From Prado023 sp963798745 (GTDB taxonomy: Bacteria; Actinomycetota; Actinomycetes; S36-B12; CAIYMF01): a stretch of 64,000 nt of DNA. Position numbers and translations under genes: made by a program. The stretch is taken from NCBI GenBank assembly GCA_963798745.1, contig CAWCUF010000007.1:310001-374000 (forward strand). The letters run 5' to 3'. Of the stretch, positions 52,989 through 60,478 are shown in pieces. The notes under the pieces were generated by a model, which saw only the letters and a program-made list of their open reading frames with translations, was not told where the DNA came from and made no database searches. Within the stretch, counting starts at the first letter, position 1; each line of letters opens with the position of its first letter.

Positions 52989-53282
52989 ATCGCGGCGCCC
53001 GAAGAGCCCCAACAACTTGTACCTGGCCACGATCCACTCCCCGCTCCCGACCCAGTCGCCCAGGCCAGAGCCCAGCGGGCCGGGCAGCACGAGGGCCAGC
53101 ACCCACGCGAAGGGCAGCCCGATGGCCAGGAGCAGCAGTGCGGCCACGGCCATGAACCCCGCGACGACCCAGCGCCGCGACCTGGGCCGGGTCTCGAAGA
53201 GGATCTGGTCGCGGCCGGCCGCGAGCATGCTCCCGACGAACGTCGGGGCGAAGATGCAGCCGAAGATGATCAGCGCGTCCAC
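52974..53282 (-). CDS. Small two-helix membrane protein
   Basis: This is a 102-residue protein with two hydrophobic helices (about 5-20, IIFGCIFAPTFVGSMLA; about 39-66, VVAGFMAVAALLLLAIGLPFAWVLALVL) and a basic C-terminus (ARYKLLGLFGRRD). GTG 53282 is preceded by GCGGAGG at good distance, which supports it as real. It overlaps the end of ppx by 15 nt on the opposite strand. I do not recognise a family. Confidence 0.65.
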   Translation of the reverse strand: MDALIIFGCIFAPTFVGSMLAAGRDQILFETRPRSRRWVVAGFMAVAALLLLAIGLPFAWVLALVLPGPLGSGLGDWVGSGEWIVARYKLLGLFGRRDSGPD

Positions 53283-53301
53283 ACCGACCTCCGCTCACCC
53301 G

Positions 53302-53307
53302 TAGGCT
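53302..53307 (+). promoter_or_regulatory. -10 box (TAGGCT) of the ACT-domain gene
   Basis: TAGGCT lies 6 nt before ATG 53314. Confidence 0.55.
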
Positions 53308-53313
53308 CATGCC

Positions 53314-53829
53314 ATGCCGAGCCTCGCCGTCACCGTCATCGGTCGCGACCGCCCCGGGATCATCGCTGAGGTTACCGGGGTGGTCGCCGATCTGGGCGGC
53401 AATCTCGAGGACTCCTCGATGACCCTGCTGCGCGGGCACTTCACCTGGACGCTCATCGCCGACCTGGCTGCCGACCCCGCGGACCTCGCCGGTCGGCTGG
53501 CGCACCTGTCCGCCGACGACCTGGTGGTCTCGGTGCTGCCGGTCGGACCGGAGGAGGGTTCGGCCGAACAGGCCGGGTACATCCTGAGCGTCCACGGTGC
53601 CGACCGACCCGGCATCGTGGCCCGGGTCACCACCGCCGTGGCCGGCCACGGCGGCAACATCACCGATCTGTCCACCCGCCTGGGCCACGGCGGGCTGTAC
53701 CTGCTCGTCGCCGAGATCACCCTGCCGCCGGCGGTCGACGTGGTGGCCCTGGGTGCCGAGCTGGCCCGGGTCGGCCAGGAGCTGGGCGTCGGGGTGTCGC
53801 TGCGGCCCGCCGACTCCGACGTCCTGTAG
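53314..53829 (+). CDS. Tandem ACT-domain (GcvR-like) regulatory protein
   Basis: This is a 171-residue protein of two ACT domains. Residues 3-80 start SLAVTVIGRDRPGIIAEVTGVVADLGGNLEDSSMTLLRGHF, and residues 90-165 start ILSVHGADRPGIVARVTTAVAGHGGNITDLSTRL. The DRPGI loop in each binds amino acids in this family. GcvR-like proteins modulate glycine-cleavage regulation. The partner here is unknown. It has a leaderless start, and peptide deformylase follows after 8 nt. Confidence 0.87.
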   Translation: MPSLAVTVIGRDRPGIIAEVTGVVADLGGNLEDSSMTLLRGHFTWTLIADLAADPADLAGRLAHLSADDLVVSVLPVGPEEGSAEQAGYILSVHGADRPGIVARVTTAVAGHGGNITDLSTRLGHGGLYLLVAEITLPPAVDVVALGAELARVGQELGVGVSLRPADSDVL

Positions 53830-53837
53830 GCCAGGTC

Positions 53838-54389
53838 ATGCCCAGCGAGCCGTCCCTGCACCTGCCCATGCCCGAGCTGCCCCCCGGGGCGCTGCGCCCG
53901 GTCGTGGCCGCCCCGCACCCCGCCCTGAGTGCCCGCTGCCTCGAGGTCGACCCGACCGATCCGCAGGTCGTCGCGCTGGCCGCGGACCTGATCGCCACCA
54001 TGCGGGTGTCCCCAGGGTGCGTGGGGCTGGCCGCCAACCAGGTGGCGCTGGGCTGGCGGTTGTTCGCCCTGGATGTGTCCCGCCACCCCAAGGCGCGCAC
54101 CACCCACGGCACGTTCGTGCTGGTCAACCCGGTCGTGGTCGCAGCCACCCGCAACGAACGGGGCCGCGAGGGCTGCATGTCGGTGCCGGACTTCACCGGC
54201 GACGTGCGCCGCGCCACCCGGATGACCGTCACCGGCGCGATGCCCGGCACCGGGGAGCAGGTCACGATCAGCACGGACGCCTTCGAGGCCCGGGCACTGC
54301 AGCACGAGATCGACCACCTCGATGGGCTGCTGTTCCTGGACCGGGTGGCCGGCGCGCACGCCATCCACCCGCGCAGCACCTACCTTTGA
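53838..54389 (+). CDS. def: Peptide deformylase
   Basis: This 183-residue metalloenzyme removes the formyl group from nascent proteins. All three motifs are present: GCVGLAANQVALG (motif 1), REGCMSVPDF (motif 2, metal Cys; Met replaces the usual Leu) and LQHEIDHLDGLLF (motif 3, HExxH). The N-terminal extension PSEPSLHLPMPELPPG is not conserved. It is probably co-transcribed with the ACT gene. tRNA with anticodon UAA begins 7 nt after the stop. Confidence 0.94.
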   Translation: MPSEPSLHLPMPELPPGALRPVVAAPHPALSARCLEVDPTDPQVVALAADLIATMRVSPGCVGLAANQVALGWRLFALDVSRHPKARTTHGTFVLVNPVVVAATRNERGREGCMSVPDFTGDVRRATRMTVTGAMPGTGEQVTISTDAFEARALQHEIDHLDGLLFLDRVAGAHAIHPRSTYL

Positions 54390-54396
54390 CCCGCAC

Positions 54397-54470
54397 GCCC
54401 CCGTAGCCCAACCGGCAGAGGCAGGCGGCTTAAAACCGCCCGAGTGTGGGTTCGACTCCCACCGGGGGCA
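54397..54470 (+). tRNA. tRNA-Leu-like (UAA anticodon) without long variable arm
   Basis: This is a 74-nt cloverleaf. The acceptor is GCCCCCG/CGGGGGC and the discriminator A54470. The D-arm GCC/GGC has a large loop as in tRNA-Leu. The anticodon stem is GGCGG/CCGCC with loop CTTAAAA (anticodon TAA), and the T-arm GTGGG/TTCGACT/CCCAC. The variable loop is only about 5 nt (CGAGT), whereas bacterial tRNA-Leu is normally class II with a long arm and about 85 nt. The D-arm and A73 favour leucine identity. Confidence 0.8.
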
Positions 54471-54541
54471 CCGATGAGGTGTGCGCGGCGCGCGCAGTGG
54501 GAAGAACCATGCCGAATCATGCGTTCTGTGATTCAGTGGTA

Positions 54542-54562
54542 CATCGCCCGTCGCGGGCGATG
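54542..54562 (+). promoter_or_regulatory. Hairpin upstream of the Bax-inhibitor gene
   Basis: CATCGCCCG (54542-54550), TCG, CGGGCGATG (54554-54562) forms a perfect 9-bp stem, flanked by GTAC on both sides at a small offset. It lies about 35 nt before the ATG and 70 nt after the tRNA, so it may end the tRNA transcript or regulate the next gene. Confidence 0.4.
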
Positions 54563-54596
54563 CCTGTACTCGCCGACGTGGAGGTCGACGCACACG

Positions 54597-55472
54597 ATGA
54601 AGAACAAGAACCCCGTGTTCTCCCGGATGGACTCCGGGGAGAGCGGTTTCGCCTACGCCGAGGGCAAGTCGGCCTATCAGAGCGCCGGCGGCCAGCAGGC
54701 GTACCCGCAGCCCGGCCAGCAGGCCCCCGTCGGCTACCCACCCGTAGCCACCGGCGCGCCGACCGGCTCGAGGTACGAGCCGGTCACCGACCGGATGACC
54801 CTCGACGACGTCATCATGCGCACCGGCATCTCGCTCGCGGTGCTGTTGCCGGGCGCCTACCTGGGATGGGTCCTGGCCCCGAGCAACCCGTGGCTGTTCC
54901 TGGTCGCGATGCTGGTCGGCCTGGGCCTGGCCATGGCCAACATCTTCAAGAAGGCCGTCAGCCCCCCGTTGGTCCTGGCCTACGCCGGGGTCCAGGGCGT
55001 GTTCCTGGGCGCGATCAGCTGGTTCTACAGCGACTGGGCGGCCTCCACCGGGTATGAGGGCAATCTCGTCTCGCAGGCCGTGATCGGCACGCTGGTCGCG
55101 TTCACGATGATGCTGGTGCTGTACAAGTCCCGGATCGTGAAGGTCGACGGCCGGTTCATGAAGGTCATGATGGTCGCGATGGCCTCCTACCTGGTCATCG
55201 CGCTGGCCTCGTTCGTCTCGGCCATGTTCGGGGTCGGTGGTGGCTGGGGGTTCTACGGAGTCGGCGGGCTGGGGCTGCTGCTCTGCGTGGTGGGCGTGGG
55301 CCTGGCCTCCTTCAGCCTGATGATCGACTTCGAGTCGATCACCCGGGGCGTGCAGGCCGGTCTGCCCGCGCAGGAGGCCTGGCGGATGACGTTCGGCCTG
55401 CTCGTCACGCTGATCTGGCTCTACCTGGAGATCCTGCGCCTGCTGGCGCTGATCGCGGCCGGTCGCGACTGA
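54597..55472 (+). CDS. Bax inhibitor-1/YccA family membrane protein
   Basis: This is a 291-residue protein. The N-terminal about 75 residues are soluble and Gln/Pro/Gly-rich (SAGGQQAYPQPGQQAPVGYPP). About seven helices follow, with conserved MTLDDVIMRTGISLAVLL, YAGVQGVFLGAISWFY, RFMKVMMVAMASYLVIALASFV and IDFESITRGVQAGLPAQEAWRMTFGLLVTLIWLYLEILRLL. This is the actinobacterial BaxI_1 subfamily, possibly a pH- or calcium-sensitive channel. ATG 54597 has GGAGG upstream (12 nt). A bidirectional terminator follows. Confidence 0.9.
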   Translation: MKNKNPVFSRMDSGESGFAYAEGKSAYQSAGGQQAYPQPGQQAPVGYPPVATGAPTGSRYEPVTDRMTLDDVIMRTGISLAVLLPGAYLGWVLAPSNPWLFLVAMLVGLGLAMANIFKKAVSPPLVLAYAGVQGVFLGAISWFYSDWAASTGYEGNLVSQAVIGTLVAFTMMLVLYKSRIVKVDGRFMKVMMVAMASYLVIALASFVSAMFGVGGGWGFYGVGGLGLLLCVVGVGLASFSLMIDFESITRGVQAGLPAQEAWRMTFGLLVTLIWLYLEILRLLALIAAGRD

Positions 55473-55489
55473 TCGTCGTCGCACGACGC

Positions 55490-55528
55490 ACGAAGGGCCC
55501 CGCAGTCATCTGCTGCGGGGCCCTTCGT
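55490..55528. terminator. Bidirectional hairpin terminator
   Basis: A perfect 16-bp stem (ACGAAGGGCCCCGCAG at 55490-55505, complement at 55513-55528) with a 7-nt loop lies between the convergent Bax-inhibitor and DUF4287 stops. It is the clearest intrinsic terminator in the window and can serve both genes. Confidence 0.85.
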
Positions 55529-55544
55529 CGCGTGTGGGGTAGGG

Positions 55545-55775
55545 CTACTGCAGCCGCAGGGCGGCCTTGACCTTGTCCATCTCGTGGATGATCGCCGTGG
55601 CGTAGCCGTGCGGCAGGTCGTGCTCGTCGCGCAGCCAGTTGACGCGATCGTCGAACCGCGTGAACGACGGGCCGTCCTCGACCACGTCGAACCACTCCTT
55701 CAACGGCTTGCCGGTCGCGTCCGGGACGCGATCGACAAGCATCTGGTGGGTTTCTTCGGAGTGGTGCAGGGTCAT
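55545..55775 (-). CDS. DUF4287 family small protein
   Basis: This is a 76-residue cytoplasmic protein matching DUF4287, with MLVDRVPDATGKPLKEWFDVVEDGP and FDDRVNWLRDEHDLPHGYATAIIHEMDK. The family is widespread, uncharacterised, and often found alone or attached to DUF5655. ATG 55775 is preferred over ATG 55781 because the GAGGAG ribosome site would abut the latter. It shares the bidirectional terminator with its convergent neighbour. Confidence 0.82.
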   Translation of the reverse strand: MTLHHSEETHQMLVDRVPDATGKPLKEWFDVVEDGPSFTRFDDRVNWLRDEHDLPHGYATAIIHEMDKVKAALRLQ

Positions 55776-55854
55776 GGACATCTCCTCGTGGCCGCCGGGT
55801 GCTCCCTACCGTAGCCCGCCGGAGTGGGCCGGGGCCACCGGGCCCGTGGCCCGC

Positions 55855-55860
55855 TACCGT
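55855..55860 (+). promoter_or_regulatory. -10 box (TACCGT)
   Basis: TACCGT lies 7 nt before GTG 55868 and sets the start of the following small gene. Confidence 0.5.
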
Positions 55861-55867
55861 GCGCAGG

Positions 55868-56242
55868 GTGGGCCTGCTCGCAACACCTCCTGATCCGCGT
55901 GATCCGGCCCGGCTGCGCCTCGAGGCGACGCGGACCTGCGACCGGCTGCGCTCGATGTCCGCGGTCCGGCTGGGCGCCCCGGCTGCCTCGGGTGGCGCAA
56001 CGGGTCGCAGCCGCGCCCGGGCGGCGTTCGACCTCGCGCAGGAGTTCGCCGACGCCGCTGCGGCGCTGGCCGGACACCCGGGGCGCGCGCTGCCCGAACT
56101 CGGCGACTTCGCGGTCGGCGACGTCCTGGCGGTCTGCGTCCATGACCTGGTCGAGGAGCTGACCGCGGCCGACGAGCAGCGCCGCGCGCAGGTGTGTGCC
56201 TCGGCCGTGGCGCACCTGATCGCGCTGCGACGCAGCCTCTGA
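55868..56242 (+). CDS. Hypothetical helical protein
   Basis: This is a 124-residue Ala/Arg-rich soluble protein with three or four predicted helices (PARLRLEATRTCDRLRSM, RSRARAAFDLAQEFADAAAAL, GDFAVGDVLAVCVHDLVEELTAADEQ, CASAVAHLIALRRSL). No motif is recognised. The leaderless promoter and absence of competing frames support it. It is convergent with the SGNH hydrolase, with 4 nt between stops. Confidence 0.6.
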   Translation: MGLLATPPDPRDPARLRLEATRTCDRLRSMSAVRLGAPAASGGATGRSRARAAFDLAQEFADAAAALAGHPGRALPELGDFAVGDVLAVCVHDLVEELTAADEQRRAQVCASAVAHLIALRRSL

Positions 56243-56246
56243 CCGA

Positions 56247-57149
56247 TCAGGTGGCCTCGCGGTGGCCCGTCACCGGCATGACGGCTGGGTCAGCATCCGG
56301 CCCGGCGCTGGGGCCGGGGTCGGGACCGCCGACCCGTGGTACCTGCGCAGTCAGCTCGCGCCGGGGGCCGGCGGGCTGCAGGCCCAGGGCGTCGAGCACC
56401 GGCGGCAGGACGTAGGCGCCGATCCGGCGGTAGCCCAGGCCGGAGGGATGGAACCGGTCCGGGCCGAACAGGGCCTCGGCATTGGCCTCGAACTCCGGGC
56501 CGAGCAGGTCGTAGAGGTTCACGGTGCGCGCCCCGGCCCGCCCGGCCGCCCGGCGCTGGGCCCTGGCCAGTGAGCGCGACAGTTCGCGCGCCACCCACCG
56601 CAGGGGAGGGCCGACGGGGCGGACGGTCCCCAGGTCCGGGCACGTGCCGACCACGACCTGGGTCCCGGCTGCGCTCAGCCGCTCGACGGCCAGCGTCAGG
56701 CGCCGGGCCGCGAGCTGGTGGGGCACCAGGTGAGTCACGTCGTTGGCGCCGATCATGATGACCGCCACATGCGGGCGGGCTGACAGGCAGCGGGTGACCT
56801 GCCGCTCGAGGTCTGCCGATCGCGCGCCGACCACCGCGTGGTTGATCATGCTCACCGGCCTGCGGCTCGCCGCCGATACGCCGCGGACCAGCACCCCGGC
56901 CACGGTGTCCCACGCGGTCTCCGCGCCCAACCCGGCGGCCACCGAGTCGCCGATGATCGCCAGGCGCAGCGAGGTGCCGGTGGTCGGGCCGAACCGGCCG
57001 TCCTGGTAGGGCGGCACCCCACGCTGCGGGCCGATCGCCCGGCGCGCCATCCGGGCCTGGGCCACCAGGACCCCGAGGCTCGCTGCGGCCGCGCCGGCCA
57101 TCCCACCACTGCCCAGGGCAGCTGACCGGCGTGAGGGCCGGGGGCTCAT
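56247..57149 (-). CDS. SGNH/GDSL hydrolase
   Basis: This is a 300-residue lipase/esterase-type protein. The N-terminus has a hydrophobic Ala/Gly-rich segment (about 11-30) that may be a membrane anchor. Block I is LAIIGDSVAAGLG (Ser nucleophile), block III IGANDVTHLVPHQLA (Asn), and block V GPDRFHPSGLGYRRIG (Asp, His). The C-terminus is Pro-rich. The ATG overlaps the msrA stop (ATGA), so the two are coupled. The substrate is unknown; a lipid or polysaccharide ester is likely. Confidence 0.88.
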   Translation of the reverse strand: MSPRPSRRSAALGSGGMAGAAAASLGVLVAQARMARRAIGPQRGVPPYQDGRFGPTTGTSLRLAIIGDSVAAGLGAETAWDTVAGVLVRGVSAASRRPVSMINHAVVGARSADLERQVTRCLSARPHVAVIMIGANDVTHLVPHQLAARRLTLAVERLSAAGTQVVVGTCPDLGTVRPVGPPLRWVARELSRSLARAQRRAAGRAGARTVNLYDLLGPEFEANAEALFGPDRFHPSGLGYRRIGAYVLPPVLDALGLQPAGPRRELTAQVPRVGGPDPGPSAGPDADPAVMPVTGHREAT

Positions 57150-57814
57150 CGAAGGTCCGGCAGCAGGATGCCGGTGTGCGCATGGCAGTCGTAGCCGTGC
57201 GGGTTCTTCGCCAGGTATTGCTGATGGGGTCCCTCGGCGTAGTAGAACGGGCGCACCGGCTGGCCGTCGGTGACCGCGGGCGCCAGCTCGGTGCTGATCG
57301 GGTCGAAGCCCTGCTCGCGCAGCACCTGGTCGTAGGCCGCCGCGCTGGCCTGCACCAGCTCCTGCTGCTCCGAGGTCGTCCAGTAGGCCGCGCTGCGGTA
57401 CTGGCTGCCCACATCATTGCCCTGACGCATGCCCTGCGTCGGGTCGTGGTTCTCCCAGAACACCCGCAGCACGTCGATCGTGGGCACGATCTCGGGGTCG
57501 TAGGCGACCAGGACCGTCTCGGTGTGCCCGGTCCTGCCGGTGCACACCTCGCGGTAGCTGGGGTGCGCGGTGGTTCCGCCCTGGTATCCGACGGCAGTCG
57601 TGTGCACGCCGGGCAGCTGCCACAGCCGCTTCTCCGCCCCCCAGAAGCAGCCCATCGCCAGGTACAGGCTGACCACGCCCGCGGGGAACGGCCCGAGCAT
57701 GGAGGTGCCCAGCACGACGTGCGTGCGCTCGAGCGGGAAGTCGTAGTCCGGGCGCCCGGCCAGGGCATGCTCGGGGGCCACGGGACCGTCGGCCCGGCCA
57801 GAGGTGAACCACAT
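57146..57814 (-). CDS. msrA: Peptide methionine sulfoxide reductase MsrA
   Basis: This 222-residue enzyme reduces Met-S-sulfoxide. The nucleophile Cys is in LAMGCFWGAEKRLWQLPGVHTTAVGYQGG (about residue 57). YREVCTGRTGHTETVLVAYDP and ENHDPTQGMRQGNDVGSQYRSAAYW are conserved. The C-terminus GYDCHAHTG carries a likely resolving Cys. The N-terminal extension (HALAGRPDYDFPLERTHVVLG) is the E. coli-type one. ATG 57814 was chosen, although GGAGG sits only 1 nt before it; GTG 57829 is possible. Confidence 0.92.
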   Translation of the reverse strand: MWFTSGRADGPVAPEHALAGRPDYDFPLERTHVVLGTSMLGPFPAGVVSLYLAMGCFWGAEKRLWQLPGVHTTAVGYQGGTTAHPSYREVCTGRTGHTETVLVAYDPEIVPTIDVLRVFWENHDPTQGMRQGNDVGSQYRSAAYWTTSEQQELVQASAAAYDQVLREQGFDPISTELAPAVTDGQPVRPFYYAEGPHQQYLAKNPHGYDCHAHTGILLPDLR

Positions 57815-58078
57815 GCCTCCAAGGGTCACCCGGTACGCGGGGCAACGCAACTCGCGCACGTATGCCCGATTGGCCGGCGATGTCGCAGGCGATCCGCCCG
57901 GCGGCGGGCCGCCGTTACCGGATCGTTAGCGAACACGACCATCCGTGACCGTTCCGTAGCCGGAAGTGCCAGCCATCCTTGGTGGGCTGCGGGTTGAATA
58001 CGTCTCACGCACCGCGCTCACGTGAGGATGCGTGCCCGACAACCAAGTCCCACCGAGTCCCACACTGAAGGGGAACCA

Positions 58079-59344
58079 ATGAAGTTGCGTACCGGAATCG
58101 TGGCCCTGGCCGCCGCGGGCCTGACCCTCACCGCCTGCTCGAGCGGCTCCGACACCGCCGCGGACGCGACCCCGTCGGCTGATGCCAGCGGCACCCTGAA
58201 GGTGTGGCTGATGGACGGAAGCCAGCCGCAGACCGTCGTCGACGCGGTCAACGCGAAGTTCAAGGAGAGCTACCCGAACGTCACCGTGGAGGTCGAACTG
58301 CAGCAGTGGGGCGGCATCCAGGACAAGCTGACCACCGCGCTGGGCACCGACTCCACCCCGGACGTCGTCGAGATCGGCAACAGCCTCACCGCCAAGTTCG
58401 CCGACGCCGGCCTGCTGGCCGAGCTCGATCCCGGCACCTTCGCGGTGGACGGCATGCTCCCGGGCCTGCAGCCCTCGGGCGAGCTCGACGGCACCCGCTA
58501 CGGGATCCCCTACTACGGTGGCGTGCGCATCGTCGTCTACAAGAAGAGCGACTTCGAGAGCGCCGGCGTGAGCGTGCCGACCAGCCTGGCCGAGCTCGAC
58601 ACGGTCGCGGCCGCGCTCCAGGAGGACAACGCCGACAACAGCAAGTACTCCGCGTTCTACTTCCCGGGCAAGTACTGGTACGGCGCCGTGCCGTTCGTCT
58701 GGGATGCCGGCGGCAACATCGCCACGCAGGACGGCGAAACCTGGACCGGCGCGCTGGACTCCGCGGAGTCCGTGGCCGGTCTCACCACGCTCAAGGGCCT
58801 GGTCGACAAGTACTCCCAGGCTCCCAAGGACGGTGACGAGACCAAGAACCTCGACGCCTTCAACACCGGCAACGTCGGCATGATGATCGACTCGTGGTGG
58901 GCCCCGGGCGCGCTGAACACCGGCGAGTTCGAGGGCGACATCGGCGTGTTCGCGCTGCCGGGCAGCGCACCGGGCAGCACCTCTCCGGTCTTCTTCGGCG
59001 GCTCGGATCTCGCAGTCTCCGAGCAGAGCGCCAACCAGGGCCTGGGCGTGGAGTGGATGAAGATCCTCACCGGCCTGGAGATCCAGACCCAGCTGGCCGC
59101 AGAGGGCGGGGTCATCCCCAACCAGGAAGGCGCGTTCGTCGGGCACGACGGCAACGAGTTCCTCGAGGTCGCCGACCAGGCTTCCACGAACTCGCGGTTC
59201 ACCCCGGTGAGCCCCAACTGGGGCAACGTCGAGAGCTCGGGCGTCCTGCAGGACATGCTGGTCAAGATCTTCACGGACAAGGCGACCGTCGAGGAGGCCA
59301 CCACGGAGGCCTCCGAGGCGATCACCAGCACGCTCAACGGCTGA
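58079..59344 (+). CDS. Sugar ABC transporter substrate-binding lipoprotein
   Basis: This is a 421-residue family-1 solute-binding lipoprotein. The signal ends at the lipobox LTAC (Cys about residue 19). The mature protein has LKVWLMDGSQPQTVVDAVNAKFKESYPNVTVEVELQQWGGIQDKLTTALGTDSTPDVVEIG at the start, then GIPYYGGVRIVVYKKSDFESAG and WWAPGALNTGEFEGDIGVFALPG. The best fit is an alpha-glucoside or oligosaccharide binder (AglE/ThuE-like). ATG 58079 has AAGGGGAACC upstream. The preceding 264 bp hold GTTAGCGAAC at about 57925, a weak LacI-operator-like palindrome. No regulator gene is nearby. Confidence 0.92.
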   Translation: MKLRTGIVALAAAGLTLTACSSGSDTAADATPSADASGTLKVWLMDGSQPQTVVDAVNAKFKESYPNVTVEVELQQWGGIQDKLTTALGTDSTPDVVEIGNSLTAKFADAGLLAELDPGTFAVDGMLPGLQPSGELDGTRYGIPYYGGVRIVVYKKSDFESAGVSVPTSLAELDTVAAALQEDNADNSKYSAFYFPGKYWYGAVPFVWDAGGNIATQDGETWTGALDSAESVAGLTTLKGLVDKYSQAPKDGDETKNLDAFNTGNVGMMIDSWWAPGALNTGEFEGDIGVFALPGSAPGSTSPVFFGGSDLAVSEQSANQGLGVEWMKILTGLEIQTQLAAEGGVIPNQEGAFVGHDGNEFLEVADQASTNSRFTPVSPNWGNVESSGVLQDMLVKIFTDKATVEEATTEASEAITSTLNG

Positions 59345-59374
59345 GCACCGCACCGATCGGCACGCGGATCACCA

Positions 59375-59417
59375 CCGATGGCCCGGGGGCAGCGCTGAGC
59401 TGACCCCGGGCCATCGG
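59375..59417 (+). repeat. Hairpin between binding-protein and permease genes
   Basis: CCGATGGCCCGGGG (59375-59388) pairs perfectly with 59404-59417 around a 15-nt loop, 31 nt after the binding-protein stop. Hairpins here commonly protect the binding-protein mRNA and reduce read-through, giving more binder than permease. Confidence 0.65.
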
Positions 59418-59512
59418 CCTGCCAGCACCGCTCCCCGCGGGACTGGGCCCGCGGCGGGGCTACCGTCGCACCCGTTCGGGTCCACATCGACCTTCGAGGA
59501 GGCGACGCGACG

Positions 59513-60478
59513 ATGAGCACGACCGCTCCCGCAGTGACGCGAGGAACAGGGGGGACTGGCGCCCCCGGTCCCAGTCAGAACGAACCACGACGCAACAAGC
59601 TGGCCATCTGGTTGTTGACGCCGGCGACGGTGATCCTGGTGCTGGTCCTGGGTTACCCGATCGTGCGGATGGTCATCCTGAGCTTGCAGCAGGCGAAGCT
59701 GCGCAACATCGTCAAGGGGACCGAGGAGTGGAACAACTTCGCCAACTACACCAAGATCCTCTCCGACCCCTACTTCTGGACCGTGGTCGGGCGCACGGTG
59801 GTCTTCACCGCGGTGTGCGTCGTGGCCACGATGACGCTGGGCACGCTGGTGGCCCTGCTGCTCAACAAGCTGGGCACCAAGATGCGCCTGACCGTCCTGG
59901 TCGGGCTGCTGCTGGCCTGGGCCACCCCCGCGGTGACCGCCACCCAGGTGTGGCAGTTCCTCTTCGACACCCAGTTCGGCGTGGCCAACTGGGCACTGGT
60001 GCAACTCGGGTTCGACCAGTTCGAGGGCTACTCGTGGCTGGCTGAACCGCTGTCGCTGCTCACCCTCGCGGCGATCATCGTGGTCTGGGCGGCGATCCCG
60101 TTCGTGGCCCTGACCCTCTTCGCCGGCCTGACCCAGGTGCCCAACGAGGTGTACGAGGCGGCCGCGCTGGACGGGGCCAACGCGTGGACCGCCTTCTGGA
60201 AGATCACGGTGCCCCAGCTCGCGCCGATCTTCCTGATCCTGACCGCGCTGTCCACGATCTGGGACTTCCGGGTCTTCACGCAGGTGTTCATCCTGCAGAA
60301 GTCCGGCGGGATCGCCAAGGACACCGACCTGCTGGGCATCTATGCCTACCGGGTCTCGTTCTCGGCCAACGACTTCGGCGTCGGCTCGGCCATCGGCGTG
60401 ACGATGGTGCTCATGCTGCTGGTGCTGTCGGTGTTCTACATCCGGGCCATGATCAAGCAACTGGACGAGGCGGCATGA
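59513..60478 (+). CDS. Sugar ABC transporter permease (MalF-type)
   Basis: This is a 321-residue inner-membrane subunit with six core helices after a 40-residue cytoplasmic tail. LAIWLLTPATVILVLVLGYPIVRMVILSLQQ is helix 1. The ATPase-contacting EAA loop is EVYEAAALDGANAWTAFWKITVPQLAP. ATG 59513 has CGAGGAGG upstream. The downstream permease starts in its stop codon. It forms the translocation pore with the next gene product. No ATPase gene is present, so a shared MsiK-like ATPase encoded elsewhere is likely. Confidence 0.93.
   Translation: MSTTAPAVTRGTGGTGAPGPSQNEPRRNKLAIWLLTPATVILVLVLGYPIVRMVILSLQQAKLRNIVKGTEEWNNFANYTKILSDPYFWTVVGRTVVFTAVCVVATMTLGTLVALLLNKLGTKMRLTVLVGLLLAWATPAVTATQVWQFLFDTQFGVANWALVQLGFDQFEGYSWLAEPLSLLTLAAIIVVWAAIPFVALTLFAGLTQVPNEVYEAAALDGANAWTAFWKITVPQLAPIFLILTALSTIWDFRVFTQVFILQKSGGIAKDTDLLGIYAYRVSFSANDFGVGSAIGVTMVLMLLVLSVFYIRAMIKQLDEAA

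Noticed and set aside
57860..58078. LacI-type operator near 57925 upstream of the sugar importer
   Set aside because: GTTAGCGAAC is an imperfect palindrome and no LacI gene is adjacent. Mentioned only as weak evidence in the binding-protein entry.
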